The notes under the pieces were generated by a model. The model had not been told where the DNA came from. It worked only from the letters and a program-made list of their open reading frames with translations, and did not search any database. Of a stretch of 64,000 nucleotides of DNA, positions 53,801 to 64,000 are shown piece after piece. Every line of letters begins with the position of its first letter. Position 1 is the stretch's first letter. The translations under genes and the position numbers were made by a program. The DNA lies in the NCBI GenBank assembly GCA_031769625.1, contig JAUIMM010000534.1:10804001-10868000 (forward strand), in the 5' to 3' direction. Source of the stretch: Taudactylus pleione (Eukaryota; Chordata; Amphibia; Anura; Myobatrachidae).

Positions 53801-56800
53801 GCCTGCCAGACGGAGGCGTTCCCATGGGATAGAGCCAAAATCACTCCAGGGTTTGCGGCAGCGAGACCCTACCGCAGGGTCTCCGTCGCAAGCCCGATGG
53901 TCGCGATGGTCAAGACCATCGCGACCATCATCATGGATGCTCCCTATAGCTGTGGGTGGTAACCCACAGCTATGTGAGCGTCCAGGAGGACGCTCCTAAA
54001 ACAGGTAGGAGGGCCCTGATTCAGAGCGAGCGCTCTGGTCAGAGTGTTCAGCTCTGAATCAGGCCCTTAATGCTAGTGAGTCTTACTCCTTACTCTTGTG
54101 AGTCTGTTTTGAAAGTTTGTTTTACAACTGTGAGGCTGCATCTTCCCCTGACCATTAATTAGTTTGTTGAACAATCTGCTCACACACGCCCTCCCACTGT
54201 ACCAGCTGTACCAGCTGACCTAGCCTCTCCTGCAAAAGGGTCTCATTCTAAAGCCTGCACACACAGGCTTGGCCTGCCACTGTAACCTGCATCTTAAGCA
54301 TGCCATCTGAAGCATGGAGTTGGAACCGGAGTTTGAACTGGATTTGGACTTTTGACTACTTTGTAACCAAAAATGAAACCATTTCTCAAACACAGCAGCA
54401 CAAGAATGCTGCCACTCCACCTTCATCTCACCTTCACCTTCATCTCCCCTGAGACTGGGTTCGGGTGCTGCAGCCAAATCGAACTCCACAAACTGCTGGA
54501 TGCGACAAGACCACACACTTGAGTGAAGGAGACGCTGTGGCTTTTTGCAGATCATTCTCTCATTTTTTAATTTCTGATTAAGTTTAACAACATTATACTT
54601 CGGCTACTTGAACACCCTGCCAGATGTAACCTACGCAGTGCGCCCCAGATGGTTGCCTTGGATGGTTCTTTCTTGTGCAGGGTGTACAAGTACGTGGATC
54701 TATTCATTCTGTGCAGTGTTCTCCCCAGGCTGTTTTCAGCGGGCGCATCACCTGGCAGAAACAGCTTACCGCCCGGCACTTTCCCCCGTCGACCCCCGCT
54801 GTGGAACGCTGGCCTCTGAAGTGACCGGAGGCTAAAGAAGCCTCCGATCGCTTCAGAGGCCAGCGTTCCCAGTGACGCAGTGCGCGGATTACATCATGAC
54901 GTCACCCGCGACGTGAGGAGCCTGCCCCGCGCGCCTGCTGGACCTACTTAGATCCAGTCAGAGCGAGGCAGCAGGAGTGGGAGCGCGAGCGGCGAGCAAG
55001 TAAAGGTAAGTTCTGCCCGGTGGTGCTGCACTCCTCTGTGACACTGCTGCCTGTCTTCTGTGCTGAGCTTGCCTGACTGTGTGTCTTCTCCAGAGGGCTC
55101 CCAGCTGCTCTGATCACATTCAGCCGGGCTCGAAGTCTCCCGCTCACCGCCATTTTCTGTTCCCGTTCCCTGGTTCCGCTGCTGTCATTTGCTGGGCTTA
55201 TTCCTGACAGGCTAGGCTTAGTCGCACCTGGGGACTTGGTTTACTGGCCCCTGCTGCTGTCTCCTATGCATCTCACTGCCTCTGGGACCTTTAGACACTG
55301 CATAAGGGAAACAGAGCCTGGGGGCACTGCATAAGGGGCCAGCCTGGGGGCACTGCATAAGGGACACTATTTAAGCCTGGGGGCACTGCATAAGGGGCAG
55401 TTTGGGGGCACTACATAGGGACACTATTTAAGCCTGGGGGCACTGCATAAGGGGCAGTTTGGGGGCACTACTTAAGCCTGGGGGCACTGCATAAGGGCAA
55501 AGCAAAACTACAGGGGGCAATGCATAAAGGGAAAAACTACAGGGGGCAATGCATAATGGGCACTTGACTGAGAGCCAGTGGGGGAGCAGCCTGAGACCTG
55601 TCGGGCTGGAATGGTAAGGGAGATACCCCTTTTCCCGGCGCGTGCATAATTGCGAAGGCCCCTGCCCGGCTACTTTTTGATGCCACCCGGCTGGAAAAAA
55701 AATTCTGGGGAGAACACTGCTGTGTATTTCATATTTCTATTGTTTCAGTCACCTATATATGTCATGTCAAACTGCAGCACTGTTTGCTGTATTTGCTATT
55801 CCCAGTTTTTTAAAATGTACTTCCACCCCACTGTATGCTATACTGGTGTGCTATACATCCACTGAAGTGCATCCTCCATGGGCAGGATGTACTTTACGCG
55901 GATCTATTCACACAGGGTATATCATACTGCCACACGTGTCACTTTTCCCATATATGCCTTGGGTCCTTGCATGGTTCATCACCCACAGTGTAACCTTAGT
56001 AGTGCGTCCAACATGGCTGCCTCTCCTGGTACACTCGTGGATGGGATGAAATATACATGGACCTGACTAATATGGTGGGTCCCTACTCCTAGCATCAGGA
56101 TGCTGCAACCACACCCATTTTGTGTCATTATTTCTAGACGTACCCTATTCCACCCAGGGTAACCCTACGTAATGCGCCCAAGACGGTTGCCTCATTTGGT
56201 ACCTTTTGTGGGTGGAATATATAACCCATGGAAGTTATTTCCCAAAATTTGCAACCACCAACCTTGCAATATGCTTAATGTGCTATCTAGGTTTCGGTTG
56301 ATTTTAATTATCTCTATGTGGTTTTCTACTTTTTTTTCTTTTTGTAACACCAAATCCTTGTACAATGTACCATACTTGCACCCCCTTGTATTGCAGCATG
56401 GTTTGTCAAGGTACACAATTACTTGCTTTATCTTACTTTATTCCCAAATCTGAATCAGGCCCACAGCTCATGTACTGCAAAGGTAGGCATTCTGTGTCTA
56501 GCATTCTGTAACTATTAAACTAATAGTGTCAGCATGCTTTGCTATGAAGAGGGAATGCTGGGGTTTGCAGCTCCACAATTGGTATAATAAGAAATACTAT
56601 ATGCAATGCTACTTTTGTGTTGATTATCGAGGGGGGCTTATATTTAACATGTGCACTGGGGTCCTCTATTACCTTGGACCGCCACAGAGATGAGGAGGGC
56701 ATCAGGCACTAACAGTATGCTATGCTAGGAAGTTTGATGCGATATAATATAAATCACATTTTGGTTAAATCTTATTCAGTGAAGACAGTATGCTATTTAG

Positions 56801-59800
56801 TGTGACTCACTTATGAATATAGTAATAACTTAATTTACAGAACAAATATGCCTGGGGCCAGCAGGTTTTGTGAATCTCTGTGCCGTGTGTGCTACTATTT
56901 GATCAGCCACACCTGCAGTTTGCACACCACTGATAAAAAAAAAAATCTGCACTCCACAAGTATGTAAGGTTCACCCTGGGGGAGCTAAAGGAAATGATAT
57001 TGCTTGCAAAGCACAAACATAACAACAAGTAACATGCTGTGATTAAAAATATGCTGTCTCATTCTGAATATTGAGCATCTAAAGGATTATTAAGTGTTAT
57101 ATTTACAAAGCCAGTTTCTTTTTTCAGTTCCTCATACATGCCTACTCTCCCGGAAGTCACGGGAGGCTCACGATTTTTCCCCTACACCCCTGGGAAAGTA
57201 GACACTTGTCTCGCATTCCTAGTGAAGTGGGCAGAATGGGGAACATCTGCTAGCAGATCGGCAGGTCCGCAAGTAGGGGGACAGAGCCCAATTACACGAT
57301 TCTTTGACAATCTCGTCATTTAGCTCCGCCCCTATTAAAATATGAGTGAATCAAGGCATTTTACTGTGAGTGGGTGGGGCTTAATTAGGTGGATCTTCTG
57401 GCCCCACCCCCTAAACCAGCCCACCTGCTTCTCTTCCCCAACCTTCTCCCTGGGAGGAAATGTCAGAAGTCATCAAGTATGGTTCTATACATACAAAAAT
57501 GATACAAGACTAAATCATCTCTTACCTATTCACTCTCACATTGTGTCGGCTCTCATCCACTGCCATTGCCTTAGTCATTGCAGTAACTGCTCCCTGGTGC
57601 ATAAAGGAACATTTTGTTGAACACACTGCATCCAAAATCCAATACAAGGAGTTCCAATATAGAGTTACTCTAAAGGGGCCTATCCATTACCCGACTTTAT
57701 GAACAATGCGACCGAAACCTCCTGGGTATGGTCGGATTGTTCACAAAGGCCCTCATTCAGAGCCGTACGCTCTGAGCAGAGCGCACGCTCTGAATGAGGG
57801 CCGGGCTCCATTTTCATGGAGCGTCCTCCTGGACGCTCGTATAGCTGTGGGTCACCACCCACAGGCTATACGAGCGTGCATTGTGATGGTCGCGATGGTC
57901 GAGACCATCGCGACCATCGAATTTGCGAGCCGGAGCCTGCGGTTGAGGTTTTCAACCGCAAGCTCCGGAGTGATTTTGGCTCTATCAGAGCCAAAATCAC
58001 TCGCACTGACATCACTAGTGATGTCAGTGGGCCGGCTTTTGACGGGAGGCGTTCCCGTGGGAACGCCCCCGTCAGGGAGGCACGCCCCTGGCACGCCCAC
58101 CAAAGGGGGCGTGCTGTCAATCAACATTGACAGCACGCCCCCTTTGATCGGACACAACGAGCGAAGGACTTTCCTTCGCTCGTCGCGTCTGGCGCATGCG
58201 CACGACGGAGCTCCCTCCGTTGTGCGCATGCTCAGTCCATAACATCGACCCACTTGCGAGCGGACAGCCGCTCGCGAGTGGGTCTGAATCAGGCCCAAAG
58301 TCGGCTAATGGATAGCCGGCAAGGACCAGCAAGGCGTGTGCACGCTGGGTCCTTGTCGACCCCGAATGTCTACTGAACATGCCCGTCATCCTGATGACGC
58401 TCATCAGGTCCGGCATGTTCAGAGATAGGAGGTCGGCTCCTTCACTGAATGACGTTCAGTGTGGGCACCGCACGTCGGCGACCTGAAGGTCTGAACGCTA
58501 GTCGTTCAGTCTTTCAGGTCGCCTAGTGGGTAGGCACCTTAACTTTGGTAAAAGTTTTTATTGCTTAAACATGTTTTTACAAAATTTAATAAACCTAAAA
58601 AGATTATTCGGAACAGAAAATCCTGTATCTCTACCTCAGGGTTTCGCAAACGCTGTCCTCAAAGTCACCTTCACAGTCCAGGTTTTAAGGATATCCATGC
58701 TTTGCACAGATGGTATAATCAAACTCACTGAGGTACTAATCAAGTCATCTGTGCTTAAGTATGGCTATTCTTAAAATCTGAACTGTTAACTTAAGGACTA
58801 AGTTTCGGTACCACTGCTCTACATAGTTCCAGTCATTAATATAAGAAAAAGCTGACTTTTTTTTTCTCCAAGTAAAATTAAATGCCACCCATAGTCTGCA
58901 AAAGAACAGTGTCACCAAGTGGCTAAATTAGGAACATTGTAAAACAATTACTCAAGAAGACCAAACAATAATGGAGACTGAAACAGAAACTATGCTTCAA
59001 GTCCCTGAAGGGAATTGTTGCCTCATAAGTAAAATTTGCAGTGTAAACATACGAAATGACCAGGTGGTTTAATTCCCATTGTTTAATGTGAGGATACCGG
59101 GTTTTTGTGTGCGTTATTTTTGCCTATTGCCCTTTACCGCCTTGCACGGTACCCCAGGTCCTTTAGGAGTCCCTCGGAGTGCACAGAAGTGACACAATAG
59201 CAAAGGTAAAATGTTACCTTTATGTTTACACGGCACACAGTCATGTAAAAACAGCAACTACAAGCTATATACAGAATTGCCTGTAGTATTAGCCAAAACT
59301 TTGAGGATACTACCATGTCCCTAAAATCAAAATCCCAACGCCGGCATCCCGACAGGGTTAGGATACAGACACCTGTCGGTCGGTATCCTAACTCTCCCCC
59401 TCTCCCTCTCCCTTAACCTAACCTCCCCCCTAGTATTTTAAATCAGAACCAATACAGGAGTTGATATTTTAATTTCCCATAATTATTCTCACAGCAAATG
59501 CTCCTTAACATCTGTTTTTTTTACCACCCCCAAACTTACTGGAAGTAGCCCGATACTGTTATTGGTCTATTTCATCCAGTTCCTGGTAGATGCATTATCA
59601 CGTGAACATGCTGACTGCAGTGTAGTTGTACAGTTTTATATTAGGATAGTGTTTTTGTTAATACAGATGTCATAATTTGTTACCCCCAGCACAAGCCATT
59701 GGTAACTCTGGCAGTTTTCCATTCTGCCAACTTCTGTTAATGGGGCAAACTAAACACAGAAAACAAAACACTGCATTCGGATGATACAGTGATAGAGTGG

Positions 59801-62800
59801 CCAGCATTGCTGCATCATAGAACTAGGGCCATACAGTACATGGCATTATAACAAAAGGACTATCTACAGTAAATGGTGTTTATATGTTCTTCCCCTTTCC
59901 TTCCACAGTCCAAAAGCCATACTCTTAATAACTGGTATACTGGTAGTATTAGCAATAATAATGTTATTTCATACTTGCCTACTTTTGAAAAAGCATTTCA
60001 GGGAGATTGTGAAAGCAGCACCTATGGGCGTGTCCTGCTACATCTGGGAGGTGTGTCATACAATTGCCTTACATGCAAATGTAGACGAGCCCCAATGCTG
60101 TTAGTAAAATCAACTTTTGATGAAGAACACACTGACAGATACTTTTCAAGGTTTGCTCATGTATTGTGTTTTACAAGTGGTTACATATAAACAGTTTTAC
60201 ATATAAAGTGGACGCGAGAAACCTTATATTAAAATACATGTAGCCATAGGCATCATTGTACCTTATAACCAATGCAAGGAAAATGCACCGATGATCCCAT
60301 TTGAATGTAGATATCTCTGATATCTTTATTTCTCCCCCCAAATATATAACAGCTACATAATGGGGGGTAAGGTGCAATCATGGAGAATGCTAGACTCTTC
60401 AGGGAGACAGAGAGATTGCTACTATTTCAGGGAGTCTCCCTGACAATCAGGGAAAGTTGGCAAGTATGTATTATTTATATACTACTTTCTTCCAACAGGA
60501 CTCAATTTGCTTTAGGTTAATTGACTGCTGTCCAAAATGTACACTAGTGTGTGTGCAGTAGACAATTTAGAATGTAAGCACTCTAAGAATGTATATTTCT
60601 TTCTGAAGGATTGACCAATACATTTTTTGTATTTATGCATTTTTATGTGTACGGTATTGTAAACAGTTTTGTATGGATTTGTATTTACACTACTTTTTTG
60701 TGGCTGGGATAGTAACAATCCTTGTGTGTTTTATAAACAGTATTTTTGTTTATATATAATCTTTAGGTGTGTTTTATATTATTTGTATTAATACAATGAT
60801 AGCAGCAATCCTTGTGTGCAGTTTTATAAAAAAAAATTATTTATTTATACCTCTTTATGTGTGTGTTGTTTTATAAACAGTTTTATTTGTATTGCTACAA
60901 TCTTGTGGCTACAATAGCAGCAATCCTTCTGTGTTTTATAAACAGTCATCTTGTATGTGTGTTGTTTTACATTATTTGTATTGACACAACGCTATGTTAG
61001 CAGCAAATCCTTGTGTGTTGTTTTATAAACAGTGTTATTTATTTGTATTGTTAGAACTCTTGTGGCTATGACAGCAGTAATCCCTGTATCCTGTTATATA
61101 AAAGAGTTTATTTGTATCTATACCTATCGATGTAGGGAATTCAATTAGCCGCTGTAATTTACTGCAGGCTAAATGATCCCCCAAATTAGCCCCAAAATGA
61201 GGCCTCCGGCAGCATTTATTGGTAATTTTCCTACCGCAATCATGCGAACAGTTCAGGCTAAGAAACAACCAAGTGACGTGGTCGATGACGCTGCTTTGTT
61301 AATTATGCACACCCTTAAAACGCCCGTTTTGACCGTTTGGCACACCTGCGTTCGGATCACCACTCCCCGTTTTCAAGCACCTTCCCCTGTTACCACCCAC
61401 AAACGCCTCATCCTGTCACTCAAATTAGCAGGCACTCGCTATTTTGCGAGCGCTCGATTTCCGACCGCAATGACTGATTGGCGCATGTGCATTACGACCC
61501 ATATGCATGCGAAGATGTGCGAACATCGCTCGGAGCGAACGAGCGGCCGCTTACGAGCGGCTCTGAATCAGGCCCTCTGTGTGTTAAGGCCTGTTAACAC
61601 ATCAATGCAACGGGCGTTAACAAAGGTATCGGGTGAAAAAGGGAGCCTAATTGAACAGCCTTGGGCAATAAAAACCCGAGGCTACCTTTCTTTTTCACTC
61701 CCATTAAGCTATCGGGGCTAACTGAATTCCTCCCTATGTGTGTTATTTTATATGTATTTATCCAACTTGATATTGGCTAAGAGCTATGTACAACCCAGGG
61801 ACAGAGCCTCCCCCTGTCATACTCCTGAGATTTGATATAAATATCTTTTGTATTATTCTAATAATTTTTAGAACTTAAAAAAAAACATTTTTTTATTGTA
61901 ATCATTTTTATTATTAACACTCACCAGCTTTGTGGAGCTCCCTGGTAATGCAAGGAGAAGACAGTTGAGGCAACAGCTCAGCCTAGATTCTGTATAGTCA
62001 GAGACTGCTTGCAGAGTTGGGGGCGGGGCCACACCATGGGCAATAAGCTGCACAGAAAGAGAGCTAATGGAGGCATGCCTCCGAGTTTGGGGGACGTGCC
62101 TTAAACACTGATGGATGCCTTGGATGTGTCATGTGACCAGGAAGTGCACTGCAGTGTTTAGAGATCAGAGCACAGGCAGCAGCGTAGGTAGGAGAATCAA
62201 TGGTAACTGAAGCTTATATTGTAGTGAGGGGAGAATTACAGTGAGTAGGGAGGTGAGACAGGCTCCCAACAAACAGACCCATCTCCATGTGTGCCTCCCC
62301 AGCCATTAACCCCACTGCACGTCACCACTGGTACAACCCCATGTGTATTCTTTTATAAACAGTTTTATATTTGTATTTATACCTCTTTATGTGTGTTGTT
62401 CTATAGACCGTGTTATTTGCTTTTATACAACTTTATTGTGGCTAGTATAGCAACAATCTCTACATATTAGCAGTAGATTCCTTTAATTATCTGTGGATGT
62501 GCTTTGCTATAACATCCCCTTTGTGTGTTCTATCTATATAATCTGTCTCTACTTCATAGTGGCCCAATGTTACACTTTCATATCGCCTGTTGGAGGACCT
62601 CTCTGAAACATGTTGCTGATTATTTTAAATACATTTCCACTCTTGAAATAATTCTTAATTTGTTTCTTTTCAATGCTTAGGCTTCTCTATACTAATTACA
62701 TAAATACTTGCAAAATATATTTCTTGCATGTAACAATTAAAAAAAGACCAAGCCATGTACAATAACTGTTTTTACACAATGAAAAGGCTTTAGGCAACAT

Positions 62801-62953
62801 CTGCAAATGATATATAAAAGTCTCTTTGATATGCAGAAGACATCCTACCTTTGTGGCAACATAAGGTATTGCATGTTTTTGACCAATGATTCCAACAAGA
62901 CTTGAAATGTTGATAATATTGCCTTGTGTTTTCCTTAGATAGGGTAAAGCATA
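50705..62953 (-). CDS. HSD17B14: HSD17B14, 17-beta-hydroxysteroid dehydrogenase 14 (last four exons)
   Basis: The product is a cytosolic NAD-dependent short-chain dehydrogenase/reductase reported to oxidise the 17-hydroxyl of estradiol and related substrates. Four exons (62849-62953, 57526-57593, 51324-51420, 50705-50869) join in frame to give 144 residues and a stop. The catalytic serine is in NISSLVG, and the Tyr-x-x-x-Lys in PYVATK, 13 residues later as in human. After these come [52 protein letters not shown] and [29 protein letters not shown] and CTGI-L--TGGAEL are close to human HSD17B14 and separate it from other SDRs. Human is about 270 residues, so the Rossmann N-terminal half (TGxxxGIG, NNAG) lies beyond the right edge. 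A Ser replaces the usual Cys at the codon split by the third intron seen here (VNS-ISPG). Confidence 0.93.
51324..51420 (-). CDS. HSD17B14: HSD17B14 exon [14 protein letters not shown]
   Basis: A 97-bp exon encodes [14 protein letters not shown], then a diverged [18 protein letters not shown]. The acceptor is CTATGTTTAG and the donor CAG|GTAATA. ISPG with [10 protein letters not shown] is the substrate-loop region and is characteristic of HSD17B14. An earlier GT at GGA|GTAAAG (within GGAGGTAAAG) could be read as an alternative donor, but only CAG|GTAATA joins in frame to LLGRMG. Confidence 0.93.
51517..51958. mobile_element. Diverged GGGCCTGATTCAGCAAGG MITE
   Basis: Left end GGGCCTGATTCAGCAAGGAT and right CGATCGCAGACCCGATCAGG. 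The interior is rich in GCGATC/GATCGC words. Located in the intron just 5' of the ISPGNIW exon of HSD17B14. The same left word occurs at about 33797. Confidence 0.5.
51960..53590. other. HSD17B14 intron, no gene seen
   Basis: No exon supported. A GGGGCTGATTCCGAGTCACA word near 53528 suggests a short fragment of the CTGATTCAGAG family. Confidence 0.45.
53597..54066. mobile_element. MITE, CTGATTCAGAG family, TTA TSD
   Basis: Flanked by TTA (53594-53596 and 54067-54069). Here the doubled end is on the right (GGGCCCTGATTCAGAGCGAG, then AGCTCTGAATCAGGCCC). The interior has GACGGAGGGAGCTCCGTC and GCATGCGC palindromes, GTGCTGTTGATGTTGATTGA and GACCATCGCGACCATC words shared with 49104 and 57748. Confidence 0.8.
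54714..55719. mobile_element. hAT-like element, CAGTGTTCTCCCCAGG ends
   Basis: Left CAGTGTTCTCCCCAGGCTGT and right TTCTGGGGAGAACACTG are inverted ends about 1.0 kb apart. GCGGGCGCATCACC and TGCCCGGCTACTTTTTGATG lie near the ends. The interior (55295-55560) is a tandem of CCTGGGGGCACTGCATAAGG-like units. No transposase frame. Confidence 0.7.
55295..55560. repeat. Short-unit tandem, GGGGGCACTGCATAAGGG
   Basis: About eight irregular units of GGGGGCACTGCATAAGGG, with spacers AGCCTG or AGTTT, inside the hAT-like element. Confidence 0.8.
56240..57525. other. HSD17B14 intron, no gene seen
   Basis: A CATGCCTACTCTCCCGGAAG word near 57136 resembles the end of the CATAC-TGCC hAT group. Nothing else was recognised before the exon. 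Confidence 0.45.
57526..57593 (-). CDS. HSD17B14: HSD17B14 exon, helix after the active site
   Basis: A 68-bp exon encodes [16 protein letters not shown] and HNVRVN plus two bases of the next codon. The acceptor is TATGCACCAG and the donor AATAG|GTAAGAG. GAV-A-TKA-A-DE and VRVN are standard SDR features. The split codon completes as Ser with the next exon. Confidence 0.93.
57671..58542. mobile_element. MITE, TAAAGGGGCCTATCCATTAC ends, hosting a nested MITE
   Basis: Left TAAAGGGGCCTATCCATTAC and right CTAGTGGGTAGGCACCTTAA are inverted. The host interior (58300-58540) has GAACGCTAGTCGTTCAG and CACGTCGGCGACC words. The middle is the inserted element 57748-58296. Confidence 0.7.
57748..58296. 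mobile_element. MITE, GGCCCTCATTCAGAGC family, AAA TSD, nested
   Basis: Flanked by AAA on both sides. Left GGCCCTCATTCAGAGCCGTA, third inverted copy GCTCTGAATGAGGGCC about 36 bp inside, right GGGTCTGAATCAGGCCC. Inner palindromes include ACATCACTAGTGATGT and GGGGGCGTGCTGTCAATCAA. Confidence 0.82.
58635..58818. mobile_element. MITE fragment, TTTCGCAAACGCTGTCCTCA
   Basis: Left CAGGGTTTCGCAAACGCTGT with CCTCAAAG and right CTTAAGGACTAAGTTTCGGT with ACCACTG are diverged inverted ends of the group at 15119-15310. Confidence 0.5.
58819..59969. other. HSD17B14 intron, no gene seen
   Basis: A short CAACGCCGGCATCCCGACAG word at 59328, followed by ACACCTGTCGGTCGGTATCC, is a fragment of the TTAGG-type MITE. 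Confidence 0.45.
59970..60468. mobile_element. hAT-type element, CATACTTGCCTAC ends
   Basis: Left CATACTTGCCTACTTTTGAA and right GAAAGTTGGCAAGTATG are inverted. The flanks TGTTATTT and TATTATTT agree at 7 of 8. Inner TTTCAGGGAGATTGTG and TCAGGGAGTCTCCCTGACAA are typical of the group. Confidence 0.75.
60640..61110. repeat. Degenerate tandem array, about 120-130 bp unit
   Basis: Repeated TTTTATAAACAGTTTTAT, ATTTGTATT, TGTGGCTA-ATAGCAGCAATC and CTTGTGTG words. Similar words return at 62340-62470, so an older array was probably split. Confidence 0.7.
61133..61735. mobile_element. MITE, TAGGGAATTCAATTAG ends, with nested fragment
   Basis: Left TAGGGAATTCAATTAGCCGC and right GGGGCTAACTGAATTCCTCC with CTA are inverted. 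Inside, about 61250-61575 is an inverted-orientation relative of 777-1090 ending CTCTGAATCAGGCCC. Confidence 0.65.
61740..62840. other. HSD17B14 intron, no gene seen
   Basis: Contains the tail of the degenerate tandem (62340-62470). No exon supported. Confidence 0.45.
62849..62953 (-). CDS. HSD17B14: HSD17B14 exon with catalytic Ser-Tyr-Lys
   Basis: A 105-bp, 35-codon, phase-0 exon encodes [28 protein letters not shown] and IPYVATK. The acceptor is TATATTCCAG and the donor AAG|GTAGGATG. Ser in NISS, Tyr in PYVATK and Lys four residues on are the SDR catalytic residues. It is the most 5' exon of this gene in the window. Confidence 0.94.
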
Positions 62954-63169
62954 CTGGAATATATATATAATAAAAATCTATTAAAATTATGAAACCAAAG
63001 TGTCAAATGATGATGTTTTGAACTATAAAAAATACACAGTAGTATGATAGCTCACATAATATTAAACCTCTACAGTATAAGCACATAAAAATATAAAAAT
63101 ACAAAAAAAAAATATAACTGTAAATTTTTGGGAAAAATAGAACATTTTAAATGACAATAAATATATATT

Positions 63170-64000
63170 ATGGAGGACTTCCGGTGGGCGGGGCATCTGA
63201 GATGGCCGCGTTTTAAACAGCTCCTCTCCTCGCACCTTCAAAACTGGCCTGCATGGCTATTTCAGACAGACTATCACACACTCCACCGGTCAACGGGCTA
63301 GGGGAACACACGGAGATCACTTTGATATAAATCCGGTGCTGTGGAGTGAGCAAATTACTTAACCCGGAGTCCGGCCAATCTTTGATCTCTACTGCGCAGT
63401 GACACCCAAAGCCATCTTGATTGACTTTTGAACAGCGCAGCGGCTTCTCCCTGCTGCCCGAGTGGCTCACCCCCGATGTGCCCTGGAAGCCCTGTCCTAG
63501 TGTTGTAAGAGGACACGGCTGCTAGCTGATCCTGGGACCTCCTTGCCAGTAACAACGCGGGGGAGCAGATAGATAGGTGCGGTCACTTACACAAAGCTGG
63601 GATTGTCTTCCCCTGCAGACTGAGCTGGAGCTCAGACACTATCTAGGATCTAGGCTATATCCTCCTCTGGATTGTGGATCAAGCACAACCTAATTATTGA
63701 TGACAGCACTGGGAACCATTACAGCATATCCTATTTGACCCAACCGAGGGACTGAAGTTATCACACCTGGAGGAACTATCCTCCACCATACTTAATTTAC
63801 GCCCACAAGCTGGGGTTTTGGGAACTGTGTCTGCATTCCAAGTTTCAACGAACTGGAGATAATATGACAAGGGACACGATCACCTATTTACTATAAGAAG
63901 CGACTGAAACCTGGATCCGCATTACCTTTCCGCCTTCGCAATTTGTTGTGCTGGACTAATATTGGTGGACAGTCTGTTTGGAGTATTGTAAATTGCAGTG
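63170..64000 (+). mobile_element. Possible 5' end of a LINE (L1-like), continuing past the edge
   Basis: Abrupt change from AT-rich sequence to GGAGGACTTCCGGTGGGCGG with GGCATCTGAGATGGCCGCG, reminiscent of L1-type 5' UTR starts. The following 800 bp is of even composition with no long frame yet. Without the downstream ORFs this is a weak call. Confidence 0.3.

Larger units (their letters stand above)
54610..56235. repeat. Diverged tandem units split by a hAT-like element
   Basis: TGTAACCTACGCAGTGCGCC (54627), TGTAACCTTAGTAGTGCGTC (55990) and GGTAACCCTACGTAATGCGC (56159), each followed by GATGGTTGCC- or ATGGCTGCC-like words, mark at least three related units. The first is separated from the others by 54714-55719. 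Confidence 0.55.

Noticed and set aside
57706..58298. 178- and 148-codon frames as genes
   Set aside because: Both strands of a GC-rich palindromic MITE are open. The peptides mirror each other's inverted repeats.

Overview
The window is vertebrate nuclear DNA, most likely from an amphibian and probably a frog with a large genome. This rests on split genes with GT-AG introns, a very dense load of DNA-transposon MITEs (several carry 8-bp, 3-bp or TA target duplications), Penelope-like retroelements, minisatellites, and a two-gene order that matches human 19q13.33 as I recall it. The species is inferred, not read. Confirmed coding exons add up to 1,365 bp, about 2% of the window. No complete gene, bacterial-type operon, CRISPR array or virus was seen.

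Two genes lie head to tail on the minus strand. BCAT2 (mitochondrial branched-chain aminotransferase) starts at exon 1 near 41.5 kb and runs leftward through eight exons to 3,790. These give 310 codons in one continuous frame, including the transit peptide and the PLP-binding lysine. The last roughly 80 codons lie beyond the left edge. HSD17B14 (a short-chain dehydrogenase/reductase) is represented by its last four exons at 62.95, 57.59, 51.42 and 50.87 kb. These give 144 residues and a stop, including the catalytic Ser, Tyr and Lys. Its 5' half lies beyond the right edge.

Layout. 1-437: minisatellite. 0.4-3.8 kb: repeats. 3.8-4.8 kb: BCAT2 exons 8 to 6. 4.8-14.5 kb: intron 5, mostly a 7.9-kb Penelope-like element with 2.48-kb inverted arms that landed inside an older repeat. 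14.5-16.5 kb: exons 5 to 3. 20.6 kb: exon 2. 20.6-41.5 kb: intron 1, packed with nested MITEs and containing an exact 235-bp copy of the exon 4 splice-acceptor region. 40-42.9 kb: three minisatellites bracketing exon 1 and its GC-rich promoter. 43-50.5 kb: intergenic, with a second Penelope-like fragment and nested DNA elements. 50.5-63 kb: the HSD17B14 3' half in long repeat-filled introns. 63.2-64 kb: possibly the start of a LINE.

No clearly new biological system was found. The best leads are the copied splice acceptor in BCAT2 intron 1, the palindromic Penelope-like element, the minisatellite cluster around the BCAT2 start, and a MITE family with a third internal copy of its terminal repeat.
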